From Tunturiibacter empetritectus (GTDB lineage Bacteria > Acidobacteriota > Terriglobia > Terriglobales > Acidobacteriaceae), in NCBI RefSeq assembly GCF_014201375.1, contig NZ_JACHDZ010000006.1:1-64000 (forward strand): a stretch of DNA of 64,000 nt. Direction: 5' to 3'. The translations under genes and the position numbers were made by a program. Shown here piece by piece: positions 25,256 to 33,974 of this stretch (positions are counted from its first letter, which is position 1; the number at the start of each line of letters is the position of its first letter). The notes under the pieces are model-generated. The model did no database searches and was not told where the DNA came from. It saw only the letters and a list, made by a program, of their open reading frames with translations.

Positions 25256-26530
25256 GTGAAAATGCAAATCCAAGCCGACGAAGCACTTCTACTTTCTGAA
25301 CTCGCAACCCTCGCCACCTTCACCCACGCCGAGCCCGTCAGCGAAGGCACCGCAGTCACCCGCATCGTCTTCTCCCCGGACGACCTCCACGCCCGCGCCT
25401 GGCTCAAACAGCTAGCCACCGCCGAAGGCTTCGAAGTCCGCGCCGACGCCGTAGGCAACCTCTTCATCCGCTGGTCAGGCACGGATCCCAGCCTACCCGC
25501 CGTCGCCACAGGCTCCCACATCGACGCCATCCCTCACGCCGGAATGTACGACGGCACCGTCGGCGTCCTCGGCGGCCTCGAGGCCATGCGCGCACTCAAA
25601 CGCAGCGGCCTCCAGCCTCGCCGCTCCATCGAACTCGTCATGTTCACCTCCGAAGAGCCAACCCGCTTCGGCATCGGCTGTCTCGGCAGCCGCCTGATGT
25701 CCGGAACCCTCGATCCCAAACAAGCCGACGCCCTCCGTGAAGCCAACGAGCCAGCCGACACCGCAAAGACCCTCGTAGAAGTCCGCACCGCCGCAGGCTT
25801 CACCGGCGACCTGGACTCCGTCAGGCTCGCACCTAACCACTACCACGCCTGGCTCGAACTCCACATCGAGCAAGGCCCTCTGCTCGAACGCGAAGGCATA
25901 CCCCTCGGCATCGTCACCAGCATCGCCGCCCCCGCAGGCTATCGTTTCACCATCAGTGGACTCGGCGGCCACGCTGGAGCACTCCTCATGCCCGACCGCA
26001 AAGACGCACTCTGCGCCGCGGCCGAGCTCATCCTCTCGATCGAAAGACACACCCTCGCCACACGCGCCATCGACACCGTAGCCACCGTCGGCACCTGCGA
26101 CGTCCATCCCGGCGCAGTCAACAGCGTCCCCAGCCGCGTCGTCCTCCAACTCGACATCCGCGACACCGACCCCGCCCGCCGCGAGTCCGTCATGCAAGCC
26201 GTCCGTAGCGACATCGAAGAGCTTCGACAACGCCGCAGCGTCATCATCACCGAGCAGCTCATCAACGCCGACGCCCCCGCACAGTCTTCACCACACATCG
26301 TCGAGCTCATCGAAGAGGTCTGCGCCGCCCAAGGCATCTCTCCCAAAAAGATGGTCAGTCGCGCCTATCACGACACGCTCTTCATGGCCCGCATCGCCCC
26401 CATCGCCATGCTCTTCATCCCCTGCCGCAACGGCGTAAGTCATAGACCGGACGAATACGCCACCCCAGCGGATACCACTCTCGGGGTACAGGTGCTTGCC
26501 TCCGTTCTTGCTAAACTGGCGTCAGAGTAA
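25256..26530 (+). CDS. Ureidoglycolate amidohydrolase, plant-like (M20 family)
   Basis: 424 residues from GTG 25256 (ATG 25262 possible). M20 amidohydrolase paralogous to allC but distinct: TGSHIDAIPHAGMYDGTVGVL, MFTSEEPTRFGIGCLGSRL and LELHIEQGPLLEREGIPLG closely follow the pattern I know from plant ureidoglycolate amidohydrolase. C-terminal SRAYHDTLFMARIAP and NGVSHRPDEYA complete the metal site. It would convert S-ureidoglycolate to glyoxylate, CO2 and two ammonia, closing the route. A hydantoinase/carbamoylase-type activity is the alternative. Confidence 0.87.
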   Translation: MKMQIQADEALLLSELATLATFTHAEPVSEGTAVTRIVFSPDDLHARAWLKQLATAEGFEVRADAVGNLFIRWSGTDPSLPAVATGSHIDAIPHAGMYDGTVGVLGGLEAMRALKRSGLQPRRSIELVMFTSEEPTRFGIGCLGSRLMSGTLDPKQADALREANEPADTAKTLVEVRTAAGFTGDLDSVRLAPNHYHAWLELHIEQGPLLEREGIPLGIVTSIAAPAGYRFTISGLGGHAGALLMPDRKDALCAAAELILSIERHTLATRAIDTVATVGTCDVHPGAVNSVPSRVVLQLDIRDTDPARRESVMQAVRSDIEELRQRRSVIITEQLINADAPAQSSPHIVELIEEVCAAQGISPKKMVSRAYHDTLFMARIAPIAMLFIPCRNGVSHRPDEYATPADTTLGVQVLASVLAKLASE

Positions 26531-26543
26531 CTCCGTATCCAGC

Positions 26544-27980
26544 ATGGCCATCGAGTCCATCAATCCCGCCACTGGCAAGCTGTTGCGCAGCTTCGATCCG
26601 CTCACCGACGAAGCCGCGCGCCAGAAGATCGCCCTGGCCGCCGACGCTTTTCGCACCTACTCTCTCGTGCCGCTCGAACACCGCGGCCTCTGGATGCGCA
26701 AGCTCGCCTCCATCCTCGAACACGAGATCGACGACCTCTCCATCCTCATTACTCAGGAGATGGGCAAGCCACTCGTCGCCGCCCGCTTCGAGATCCTCAA
26801 ATGCGCCGACGCCTGCCGCTACTACGCCGAGCACGCCGCACGCATCCTCGCACCCGAGTCCATCCCCACCGAAGACAACTACAGCTACGTGCGGTGGGAT
26901 CCAATCGGCATCGTCTTGGCCGTCATGCCGTGGAACTTCCCCTTCTGGCAGGTCTTCCGTTTCCTCGCACCAGCGCTTATGGCCGGCAACGTCGCTCTCC
27001 TCAAGCACGCCAACAACGTCCCGCAGTCCGCGCTCGCCATCGAATCCCTCGTTCGCCGCGCAGGCTTTCCCCGCGGCACCTTCCAAAGCCTCCTTCTCGA
27101 AATCCATCAAGTCGAAACCATCCTCGGCGACGAGCGCATCGCCGCAGTCACGGTCACCGGCAGCGAGACCGCAGGCCGAGCCATCGGCGCACAGGCAGGC
27201 TGGCTCATCAAAAAATCCGTCCTCGAACTCGGCGGCAGCGATCCCTTTATCGTCATGCCCTCCGCCGACCTCGACGCCGCCATCGAAACCGCAGTCCGCG
27301 CCCGCTGCGTCAACTCCGGACAATCCTGCATCGCTGCCAAACGCTTCCTCGTCGCGGACGAGATCTACGACGTCTTCGAATCCCGCTTCGTCGCAGGCAT
27401 GGAGGCCATGCACGTAGGCGACCCCATGAAAGACGGCACCGACATCGGCCCGCTCGCCACCGTCCGCGCCGTCGAACTACTCGAACAACAGGTGCAAGCT
27501 GCCACCAAGGCCGGAGCCCGCATCCTCACCGGCGGCGAACGCATGCTCGGCACCGGCAACTACTTCGAACCCACCGTCCTCACCGGCGTCCCACGCACCT
27601 CCCCCGTCTACCGCGAAGAGCTCTTCGGCCCCGTCGCCATGCTCTTCCGCGTCCAGGACATCAACGAGGCCATCGAGATCGCCAACGACACCCCCTTCGG
27701 CCTCAGTGCCTCCGCATGGACGCGCGACCCCGCCGAACAACAACGCTTCATCACCGAGCTGCAGTGCGGTGGCGTCTTCCTCAACGCCATGGTCGCCAGC
27801 GATCCGCGCCTGCCCTTCGGCGGCATCAAACGCTCCGGCTACGGCCGCGAACTCTCCGCCGCCGGCATGCGCGAGTTCCTCAACGCAAAGACCGTCGTCA
27901 TCTCCTCCGCAACCACCCTCAGCGAACCCACCTCCAAACCATACCTAGTCTCCACCGCCGACCCCTCCCCAACCCGCTAG
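26544..27980 (+). CDS. gabD: Aldehyde dehydrogenase, succinate-semialdehyde dehydrogenase type
   Basis: 478 residues from ATG 26544, 13 bases after the preceding stop. NAD(P)-dependent ALDH fold: [56 protein letters not shown] (catalytic Glu), [14 protein letters not shown] (catalytic Cys) and [21 protein letters not shown]. The short form without a long N-terminus and the start ESINPATGK fit succinate-semialdehyde dehydrogenases. Position at the end of the ureide operon could mean a link to glyoxylate or aldehyde handling, but this is speculation. Confidence 0.87.
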   Translation: MAIESINPATGKLLRSFDPLTDEAARQKIALAADAFRTYSLVPLEHRGLWMRKLASILEHEIDDLSILITQEMGKPLVAARFEILKCADACRYYAEHAARILAPESIPTEDNYSYVRWDPIGIVLAVMPWNFPFWQVFRFLAPALMAGNVALLKHANNVPQSALAIESLVRRAGFPRGTFQSLLLEIHQVETILGDERIAAVTVTGSETAGRAIGAQAGWLIKKSVLELGGSDPFIVMPSADLDAAIETAVRARCVNSGQSCIAAKRFLVADEIYDVFESRFVAGMEAMHVGDPMKDGTDIGPLATVRAVELLEQQVQAATKAGARILTGGERMLGTGNYFEPTVLTGVPRTSPVYREELFGPVAMLFRVQDINEAIEIANDTPFGLSASAWTRDPAEQQRFITELQCGGVFLNAMVASDPRLPFGGIKRSGYGRELSAAGMREFLNAKTVVISSATTLSEPTSKPYLVSTADPSPTR

Positions 27981-28102
27981 CATCTTTCCTCGCCCAACAC
28001 GAGACACCTGTTTTCGGCTAAGCTTCTGTGTCGTCGAGAAGCCGTCTCCGCTCGTCGTGAAGCCCTCGTCGACCAGACATATTTTTACCCAAGAGGATCA
28101 TC

Positions 28103-29401
28103 ATGCCCGATCTCAAGTACTCCAGCGGCTTCGGAAATGAGTTTGCCACCGAGGCCCACCCCGGCGCCCTCCCCGTCGGCCAGAACGCCCCACAAAAGGC
28201 CCCACTCGGCCTCTACACCGAGCAGCTCAGCGGCAGCCCCTTCACCGCGCCGCGCCTGCTCAACCGCCGCACCTGGACCTACCGCATCCGCCCCTCCGTC
28301 ATGCACAAACCCTACGAGCGCATCGCCAACGGCATGGTCCGCTCCACTCCCTTCAACGAAGTCGAAACCACGCCCAGCCAACTCCGCTGGGACCCGTTAC
28401 CACTACCCACCACTCCGGGAGGAGTGGATTTCATCGACGGCCTCACCACCCTCGCCGGCAACGGCGACCTCACCATGCACTCCGGCGTCGCCATCCACAT
28501 CTACGCCGCAACCAAAAGCATGACCGACCGCTTCTTCTACACCGCCGACGGCGAGTTGCTCTTCGTCCCCCAGCTCGGCCGCCTCGTGATCCACACCGAA
28601 CTCGGCATCCTCGACCTCACCCCCGGCGAAGTCGCCCTCATCCCCCGCGGCATCAAGTTCCGCGTCGAGCTTCTCGACCCGCAAGCCCGAGGCTACCTCC
28701 TCGAAAACTACGGCGCCAGCTTTCGCCTGCCCGAGCTAGGCGCAATCGGCGCCAACGGCCTGGCCAACAGCCGCGACTTCCTCACCCCGCACGCCGCCTA
28801 CGACGATCGCGACAACGCAAAGTTCCAGGTAGTCGCAAAGTTCCAGGGCAATCTCTGGGCCACCGACTTCGACCACTCCCCCCTCGACGTCGTTGCCTGG
28901 CACGGCAACTACGCCCCCTGCAAGTACGACCTCGCCCGCTTCAACTGCATCAACTCCGTCAGCTTCGACCACCCCGACCCCTCCATCTACACCGTCCTCA
29001 CCTCGCCCAGCGAGATCCCCGGCACCGCCAACGTAGACTTCGCCATCTTCCCCCCGCGCTGGATCGTCGCCGAGCACACCTTCCGCCCACCCTGGTTCCA
29101 TCGCAACTTTATGAACGAGTTCATGGGCCTGGTCACAGGCGAGTATGACGCCAAGGCCGAAGGCTTCGTCCCCGGCGGAGCCAGCCTGCACAACTGCATG
29201 AGCGGCCACGGACCTGACGCCGAAACCTTCGACCGCGCCAGCAAGGCCGACCTCAAGCCCGTCAAACTCGAAGGCACGCTAGCCTTCATGTTCGAGACGC
29301 GCTTCGTCTGCCGACCCACAAAGTTCGCGATGGACACGGCAGCCCGCCAGCACGAGTACTACACCTGCTGGCAGACCCTGAAGAAGAACTTCAAGCCATA
29401 G
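28103..29401 (+). CDS. hmgA: Homogentisate 1,2-dioxygenase
   Basis: 432 residues, typical length. It opens homogentisate to maleylacetoacetate in tyrosine degradation with an Fe(II) site. Recognised by [15 protein letters not shown] at the N-terminus, [21 protein letters not shown] (in part), [31 protein letters not shown] (His and Glu iron ligands) and [16 protein letters not shown] (His ligand). AGAGGATCATC precedes ATG 28103. No other tyrosine-degradation gene (hpd, fahA, maiA) is adjacent. The 122-base upstream gap should hold its promoter. Confidence 0.97.
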   Translation: MPDLKYSSGFGNEFATEAHPGALPVGQNAPQKAPLGLYTEQLSGSPFTAPRLLNRRTWTYRIRPSVMHKPYERIANGMVRSTPFNEVETTPSQLRWDPLPLPTTPGGVDFIDGLTTLAGNGDLTMHSGVAIHIYAATKSMTDRFFYTADGELLFVPQLGRLVIHTELGILDLTPGEVALIPRGIKFRVELLDPQARGYLLENYGASFRLPELGAIGANGLANSRDFLTPHAAYDDRDNAKFQVVAKFQGNLWATDFDHSPLDVVAWHGNYAPCKYDLARFNCINSVSFDHPDPSIYTVLTSPSEIPGTANVDFAIFPPRWIVAEHTFRPPWFHRNFMNEFMGLVTGEYDAKAEGFVPGGASLHNCMSGHGPDAETFDRASKADLKPVKLEGTLAFMFETRFVCRPTKFAMDTAARQHEYYTCWQTLKKNFKP

Positions 29402-29417
29402 CAGGCCAAAAGCACTG

Positions 29418-29524
29418 GTCCTCCCACCGACCAACGGGAGGACCAGCGTACTTCACTCACACATAAAAGGTATACGCGTCACGAAGTGACCGCCTCCCGC
29501 GCAGGGAGCCCGTCCGGCAGGACA
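29418..29524. repeat. Dispersed structured intergenic element, copy A
   Basis: This stretch between the convergent hmgA and Oar-like genes contains a hairpin GGTCCTCCC/GGGAGGACC (29418-29426 with 29436-29444), then GTATAC, the palindrome GTCACGAAGTGAC (29478-29490), hairpin CTCCC-GCGCA-GGGAG (29494-29508) and GTCCGGCAGGAC (29512-29523). The same ordered set occurs at 44985-45097. It ends 2 bases before the stop of the Oar-like gene, so it can also act as terminator. Confidence 0.85.
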
Positions 29525-29525
29525 T

Positions 29526-32489
29526 CTAAAAGTTAAAAGTAGCCTGCAAAGTAATCCGCCGCGAAGCCGTAGCCGAGCTGAACGGTCCAGCCGCCAGCGT
29601 AGTGAACTGACCAAATCGCGGAGAACTCAAGCTACTCGTGGGCGTCCCGTACGGAATAACGTTGAACAGATTGAAGGCCTGCGCGCCAAGCGTAAACGTA
29701 TACCTATGGCCTGAACTCGCCCCCTGAGGACCGAACCCGCCACGCACCCCACCCGGCCCACCAGCACGAGGACCACCACCAAGTCCTCCACCGCCGGATC
29801 CTCCGGGACCACCGCCTGGGCCGCTACCTCCGCTCGTAGCCGAAGCCGCGCCACGAGACTTCTCGCCAAATCCAAACGTCCGTGAAGCGCGAAGGTTGAA
29901 CGTAAAGTTCGCCGGACCATAACAGTAGTTGATCGGCACAGGAGTCAGGCTGCCAGTCTGCGTAGAGCTGAAGTCCGTGGAAGACCTGCAATCTCCGCTA
30001 GCCCCATTCTCGAAAAACGGTCGTTGGTTATAGATCGACGAGCCCGTAGGATCAAGCCCGGTCGTCAGGTTATACGGCGTCCCCGACTGCGCAATGATGA
30101 ACGGGCTCGCAGAGAAACTATAAGGAAGCTGCCAGCTCCCACCCACAACCGCAAAGCTCTTATGGGCAAACGACGCCCGCCCGTAGTCCACCTTCGTGTC
30201 CGTGTTGCTGGTTGGAAAGAATCCCGCTCCCGAAGTATTCGCGTTCGCGAGATTCAGCGAATAAAACCCAAACAGCGTCAACTTCTTCAATCGCGCATTT
30301 CCATTGATCAACAACTGATTTTCTTTGTAGACACCACCCGACTGAAACTGCTGATCAAAGCCCGTATCGACAATAAAGTTCCTGCTCAGATACTGATGAT
30401 CGCCACGCGCATAAAGGTAGTTCACCGACATCGTAGCTGCGCGCCCAAGCTGCTGATCGATCCCAACCGCCTCCTGCATCGTGTACGAGCTGCGTATCCC
30501 CTGCCCGAGTCCATACGTCGTAATCTTGTTCGAGACCGAAGCGCCACAGTCAGCAGGATTCTCCGGCGTACACGCCACCCCGGGATTGATCACCGTCGAG
30601 GTCACCTGATTGACGCCATTCTCCTGCAGCGTCGTCAGATAATTCGCCAGCGTAAAGCGATCGTAAAAGATTCCGAATCCGCCTCGCACCACCGTCGTGG
30701 GCGACTTCCCGCCGCCTCGCGGAATCCCGTAAGCAAACGACGCCCGCGGCGCAAAATCATGCCCGCTACTAATCACGTTCTGCGCCTCCAGCCGAACCCC
30801 ATAGGTAATCGTCAGGTTCCCCTTCGGCTTCCAGTCATCCTCCGCATAGAACCCCACATCGGTCACGCGACCATCCACCTCCAGCTTATTGATCGAGGTC
30901 GCAGCATACTGCCCCGGCAGCCCGCACTGATACGACGAGATGCTCGCATTCGACGGATCGCACGGCTTGGTCACCGCGGTATTACAGTTGCTCGGCCGCT
31001 TGATGCTCGGGTTCGGGTCAGTGCACGGGTCCAGCAGATAAGAGTAAGTAAACGTCCCATTCGATCCCGCATTCGACGACAGTGATTCGTTCGTCGTGCG
31101 CACCCGCACTCCAAACCGAATGAAGTTCTTCGCCAGCGCAATCGAGCTGTAGTTCTGCACCTCAAGATGCGTGCTCGTACTTCTCTGCGTCCCCCCGCTC
31201 GATCCACCCGAGGTAAAGATTCCCTGCACCGACAGAGTAGGATCTGTACCCACCGGGTCCTGCGTCGAGTAGTCGCGCTGATACTCAAACCGCGTCTCGT
31301 TGATCACCCGAGGACTCAGAATCTGCGTATCGCTGATCTGAACCGTATTCTCCGTCGTCTCAATGTTATATCCCGCTGTTGGAAGATTCGTATTCCCGAT
31401 GCCGTTGTTCTGCTGCCCATTCACGTTGTACTGGTACCGCACCGTCAGCGTGTTCTTCTCTCCCAGAGCAAAATCAATGCGCGGACTCACATCACTACGC
31501 GTCTGCGGATGCGACACCGCACGCGCCGACTCCGGATAAGAAGAAAAATACGAGCAGCTTGAAATCGTCTTGATCCCCGGATCACAAGGCGTCGTTGCAT
31601 CCGCTGAAGTAGCGTAGAATCCACTCGGATTGACGATATTGTTGTCCTGAATCGTCCGGTGCGACCCTCCTACCGTAAACGAAGAGAACCGATTGATAGG
31701 CCCACTCACGCTCCCCAGAATGAAGGTCGTGTAATACGGCGGCTGCGTGTTCGACGCCCCCAGAAACGGATTCGACGTGTTGAAGGCATTATCCCCACCC
31801 TGCACACTCAGGCTACCGTGATATTTGTCCGTGCCCGGCTTCGTGAAGACCTCAACCCGCCCATAGCCAAGCTTGTCGTACTGTGCCGAAAACGGGTTCT
31901 GGTTGATGCGAATCTCGCGAATTGAAGACTTGGGAGGCAGCTGTCCACCGGTAAAGCCATCGACATAAATCTGTCCGCCATTCGGCCCCGCAGCAGGCCC
32001 CGCCAACGCCGTCAACTCCGAAGAAAGTTCATCCGGATCATCCGAAAGCGCCTCCAGATCCTTCCCCTTGATGACCGTGCTGCTGGCATTGCTGTCGGGA
32101 TCCACGCTCACTTGCGCCCCCTGCGCATTCACGTTCACCTGCTGCTTCTGCTCCTCGATCGCCATCTTCGCATCCAGCGCCAGATTCTGCCCCGCAGCAA
32201 TCCTCACCCCCAGCTTCACGTACGACGCGAACCCCGACATCGTTACCGTCATCGAGTAAGCCCCCGCCGGAACTCCGCTCAGCACATAGCTTCCGTCGCT
32301 CTGCGACTGCGTAATCAAAGCCTTGCCCGAGACAGGAGTCAGCGTCACCGTCGCACCTGGAATCACTGCGCTCTCAGGATCCGCCACCACCCCATGCACC
32401 GTTGCGCCCGTCTGCTGAGCGCTCGTCACCACGGGCATCCATGCAACCAACAAAAGCAGAACAAACTTCAACCCTGCGCGAAATGACAT
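29526..32489 (-). CDS. Oar-like TonB-dependent outer-membrane receptor
   Basis: 987 residues from ATG 32489, preceded by AGGAGAAGTA; an upstream in-frame start at 32549 is less likely. Signal peptide FVLLLLVAWMPVVTSAQ; carboxypeptidase-regulatory-like domain about 25-110 (VHGVVADPESAVIPGATVTL, YVLSGVPAGAYSMTV); plug about 120-230 (IYVDGFTGGQLPP, EIRINQNPFSAQYDKLGYGR); then a long beta-barrel ending in Phe (ITLQATFNF), as needed for outer-membrane insertion. A Gly/Pro/Ala-rich insert (about 895-940) interrupts the last strands. Such receptors are abundant in Acidobacteria and are thought to take up oligosaccharides or peptides; the ligand here is unknown. Downstream of the DUF5666 gene by 43 bases. 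Confidence 0.9.
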   Translation of the reverse strand: MSFRAGLKFVLLLLVAWMPVVTSAQQTGATVHGVVADPESAVIPGATVTLTPVSGKALITQSQSDGSYVLSGVPAGAYSMTVTMSGFASYVKLGVRIAAGQNLALDAKMAIEEQKQQVNVNAQGAQVSVDPDSNASSTVIKGKDLEALSDDPDELSSELTALAGPAAGPNGGQIYVDGFTGGQLPPKSSIREIRINQNPFSAQYDKLGYGRVEVFTKPGTDKYHGSLSVQGGDNAFNTSNPFLGASNTQPPYYTTFILGSVSGPINRFSSFTVGGSHRTIQDNNIVNPSGFYATSADATTPCDPGIKTISSCSYFSSYPESARAVSHPQTRSDVSPRIDFALGEKNTLTVRYQYNVNGQQNNGIGNTNLPTAGYNIETTENTVQISDTQILSPRVINETRFEYQRDYSTQDPVGTDPTLSVQGIFTSGGSSGGTQRSTSTHLEVQNYSSIALAKNFIRFGVRVRTTNESLSSNAGSNGTFTYSYLLDPCTDPNPSIKRPSNCNTAVTKPCDPSNASISSYQCGLPGQYAATSINKLEVDGRVTDVGFYAEDDWKPKGNLTITYGVRLEAQNVISSGHDFAPRASFAYGIPRGGGKSPTTVVRGGFGIFYDRFTLANYLTTLQENGVNQVTSTVINPGVACTPENPADCGASVSNKITTYGLGQGIRSSYTMQEAVGIDQQLGRAATMSVNYLYARGDHQYLSRNFIVDTGFDQQFQSGGVYKENQLLINGNARLKKLTLFGFYSLNLANANTSGAGFFPTSNTDTKVDYGRASFAHKSFAVVGGSWQLPYSFSASPFIIAQSGTPYNLTTGLDPTGSSIYNQRPFFENGASGDCRSSTDFSSTQTGSLTPVPINYCYGPANFTFNLRASRTFGFGEKSRGAASATSGGSGPGGGPGGSGGGGLGGGPRAGGPGGVRGGFGPQGASSGHRYTFTLGAQAFNLFNVIPYGTPTSSLSSPRFGQFTTLAAGPFSSATASRRITLQATFNF

Positions 32490-32532
32490 TACTTCTCCTA
32501 AAAAGTTTCCCATCGTTGCCGTTCGCGTCAAA

Positions 32533-33714
32533 CTACTGGGCGCTGCCATCAGAGCCGCCGAGGCTCCACGGAGACAGCGTCAACGCCGGCCCACCGCCAG
32601 GCGTCGCTGCCAGAATCGGCTCCACCCCCGAGAGCAGAGTCACACAAGTTACATGGCCATTGGGATCCGGCTGCGAAGCAACGATCATCACAGCATCTCC
32701 CGTCTTCAAGTCAGCAACCGTCTGATTCGGCAGCCGGCTCACCAACTGAGAGAGATCGGCTCCGGCAGAGCGCCCCTCAGCCCGTTCTCCCCCACCACCG
32801 CTCGCCTGCCCTCCACCCTGACCACCACCGCCTGCACCAGCGGCCCCGCCCTTGGCCCGCGCAGCAAACCGCGTGGCAGCCTCTGGCGGCAGAGCCTTCA
32901 GGCTGGAGTTATCCGTGATCTTCACCGTCACCGTCTTCTTGGTCGCAAGGTCTTTCAACGTCAGCGTTCCGCCAGCAGCGTCGATAGTTCCAATCAGCCC
33001 CGCCAGATTTTTGAACGACCCACTCACCACCTCTTCCGCCTGCATCGACGACCCATCGTCTGACTTCGCCCCGCGCACCCGCAGCTGATCGCCCACCTGT
33101 ATCTGCGCCAGCGTCCCCGGCTTCGCATCTTCAAACTTCACAGAGTCGCCCGCATACCGCCGAAACTTCGTCGCACTCGACGTATTCACCGTCAGCTTCT
33201 TCGCGCCAACCGACAACACAATCGAGCCCGCCCCGGCATCCACCGCGTTCACAATCCCGCCCGTCCCACGCTTCTGCCAGTCGCCCTGCTCGGCCTCATG
33301 CTTCTGCGCAATCTCCGACGACTTCATCAGAATCACGCGCGAAGCCGTAAGCCCCACTCCACCGTCGCCAGCCTTGCCGCTCACCAGCACGCGGTCTCCT
33401 GCTGCAATATTAGCCAGCGTAATCGTCTGCGCCGTCTTCAAATCGGTGCTGCCCGGCGCCAGTTGCAGAATGCGCGCCCCATCGGCCACACTCACCACAA
33501 CCTCCTGCCCCGCATCGGTGGTCAGCGTCAGGCTGTTCCCTGCCATCGCCTTCACCGTGCCAATCTGCCGCGCAACTGCAGGAGCAGCGGCCGGTGTTTG
33601 CGCGAAAGCAAAGCGGTCTCCGCCAGAAGGTGCGGCGATCGAAACAATTACGCCAGAAACGATCAAACCCACACCCAATACAGTGGCCCGGAAAACCCCG
33701 AAATCCTTCAACAT
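32533..33714 (-). CDS. Secreted DUF5666-repeat protein with Gly-rich linker
   Basis: 393 residues from ATG 33714 (GAGAGGACC upstream; the GTG-type start at 33729 is less likely). Signal segment VLGVGLIVSGVIVSIAAPS with processing after FAQ. The mature protein repeats an OB-like unit of the DUF5666 type: IGTVKAMAGNSLTLTTDAG, GGIVNAVDAGAGSIVLSVG and LIGTIDAAGGTLTLKDLA each start a repeat. A linker around residues 290-315 is almost pure Gly/Ala/Gln. It precedes the Oar-like gene with 43 bases between, which suggests a two-gene envelope unit. Function unknown. Confidence 0.85.
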   Translation of the reverse strand: MLKDFGVFRATVLGVGLIVSGVIVSIAAPSGGDRFAFAQTPAAAPAVARQIGTVKAMAGNSLTLTTDAGQEVVVSVADGARILQLAPGSTDLKTAQTITLANIAAGDRVLVSGKAGDGGVGLTASRVILMKSSEIAQKHEAEQGDWQKRGTGGIVNAVDAGAGSIVLSVGAKKLTVNTSSATKFRRYAGDSVKFEDAKPGTLAQIQVGDQLRVRGAKSDDGSSMQAEEVVSGSFKNLAGLIGTIDAAGGTLTLKDLATKKTVTVKITDNSSLKALPPEAATRFAARAKGGAAGAGGGGQGGGQASGGGGERAEGRSAGADLSQLVSRLPNQTVADLKTGDAVMIVASQPDPNGHVTCVTLLSGVEPILAATPGGGPALTLSPWSLGGSDGSAQ

Positions 33715-33974
33715 GGTCCTCTCCCTCAAATGAAGTACCGCACCCTCTCGTCGGTCGCCTGAAATTTACTCCTTCAGGTCGCCATCCACTAAGGAAGACG
33801 AGACGGCAGCGTAAAAGTTTCCTGGGAAAAGCCTTGTCTGGATGAAGCTGAAACCCGAGCCAATCGACTCCGCCTGCGCTCCCATGCTACCCGTTTTACA
33901 GCTCGCCGCCCACAAAACCCACCCGGCTGTCACTCTCTCGTAACGCGCCCCACATCGGCCAATCGCGCCAGAAT

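Noticed and set aside
26801..28021. 406-residue open frame within the aldehyde dehydrogenase region
   Set aside because: Arg/His/Pro-rich shadow frame over a fully recognisable dehydrogenase.
30024..31085. 353-residue plus-strand open frame opposite the Oar-like receptor
   Set aside because: Arg/Ile/His-rich translation with no motif, antisense to a receptor with complete plug and barrel features.
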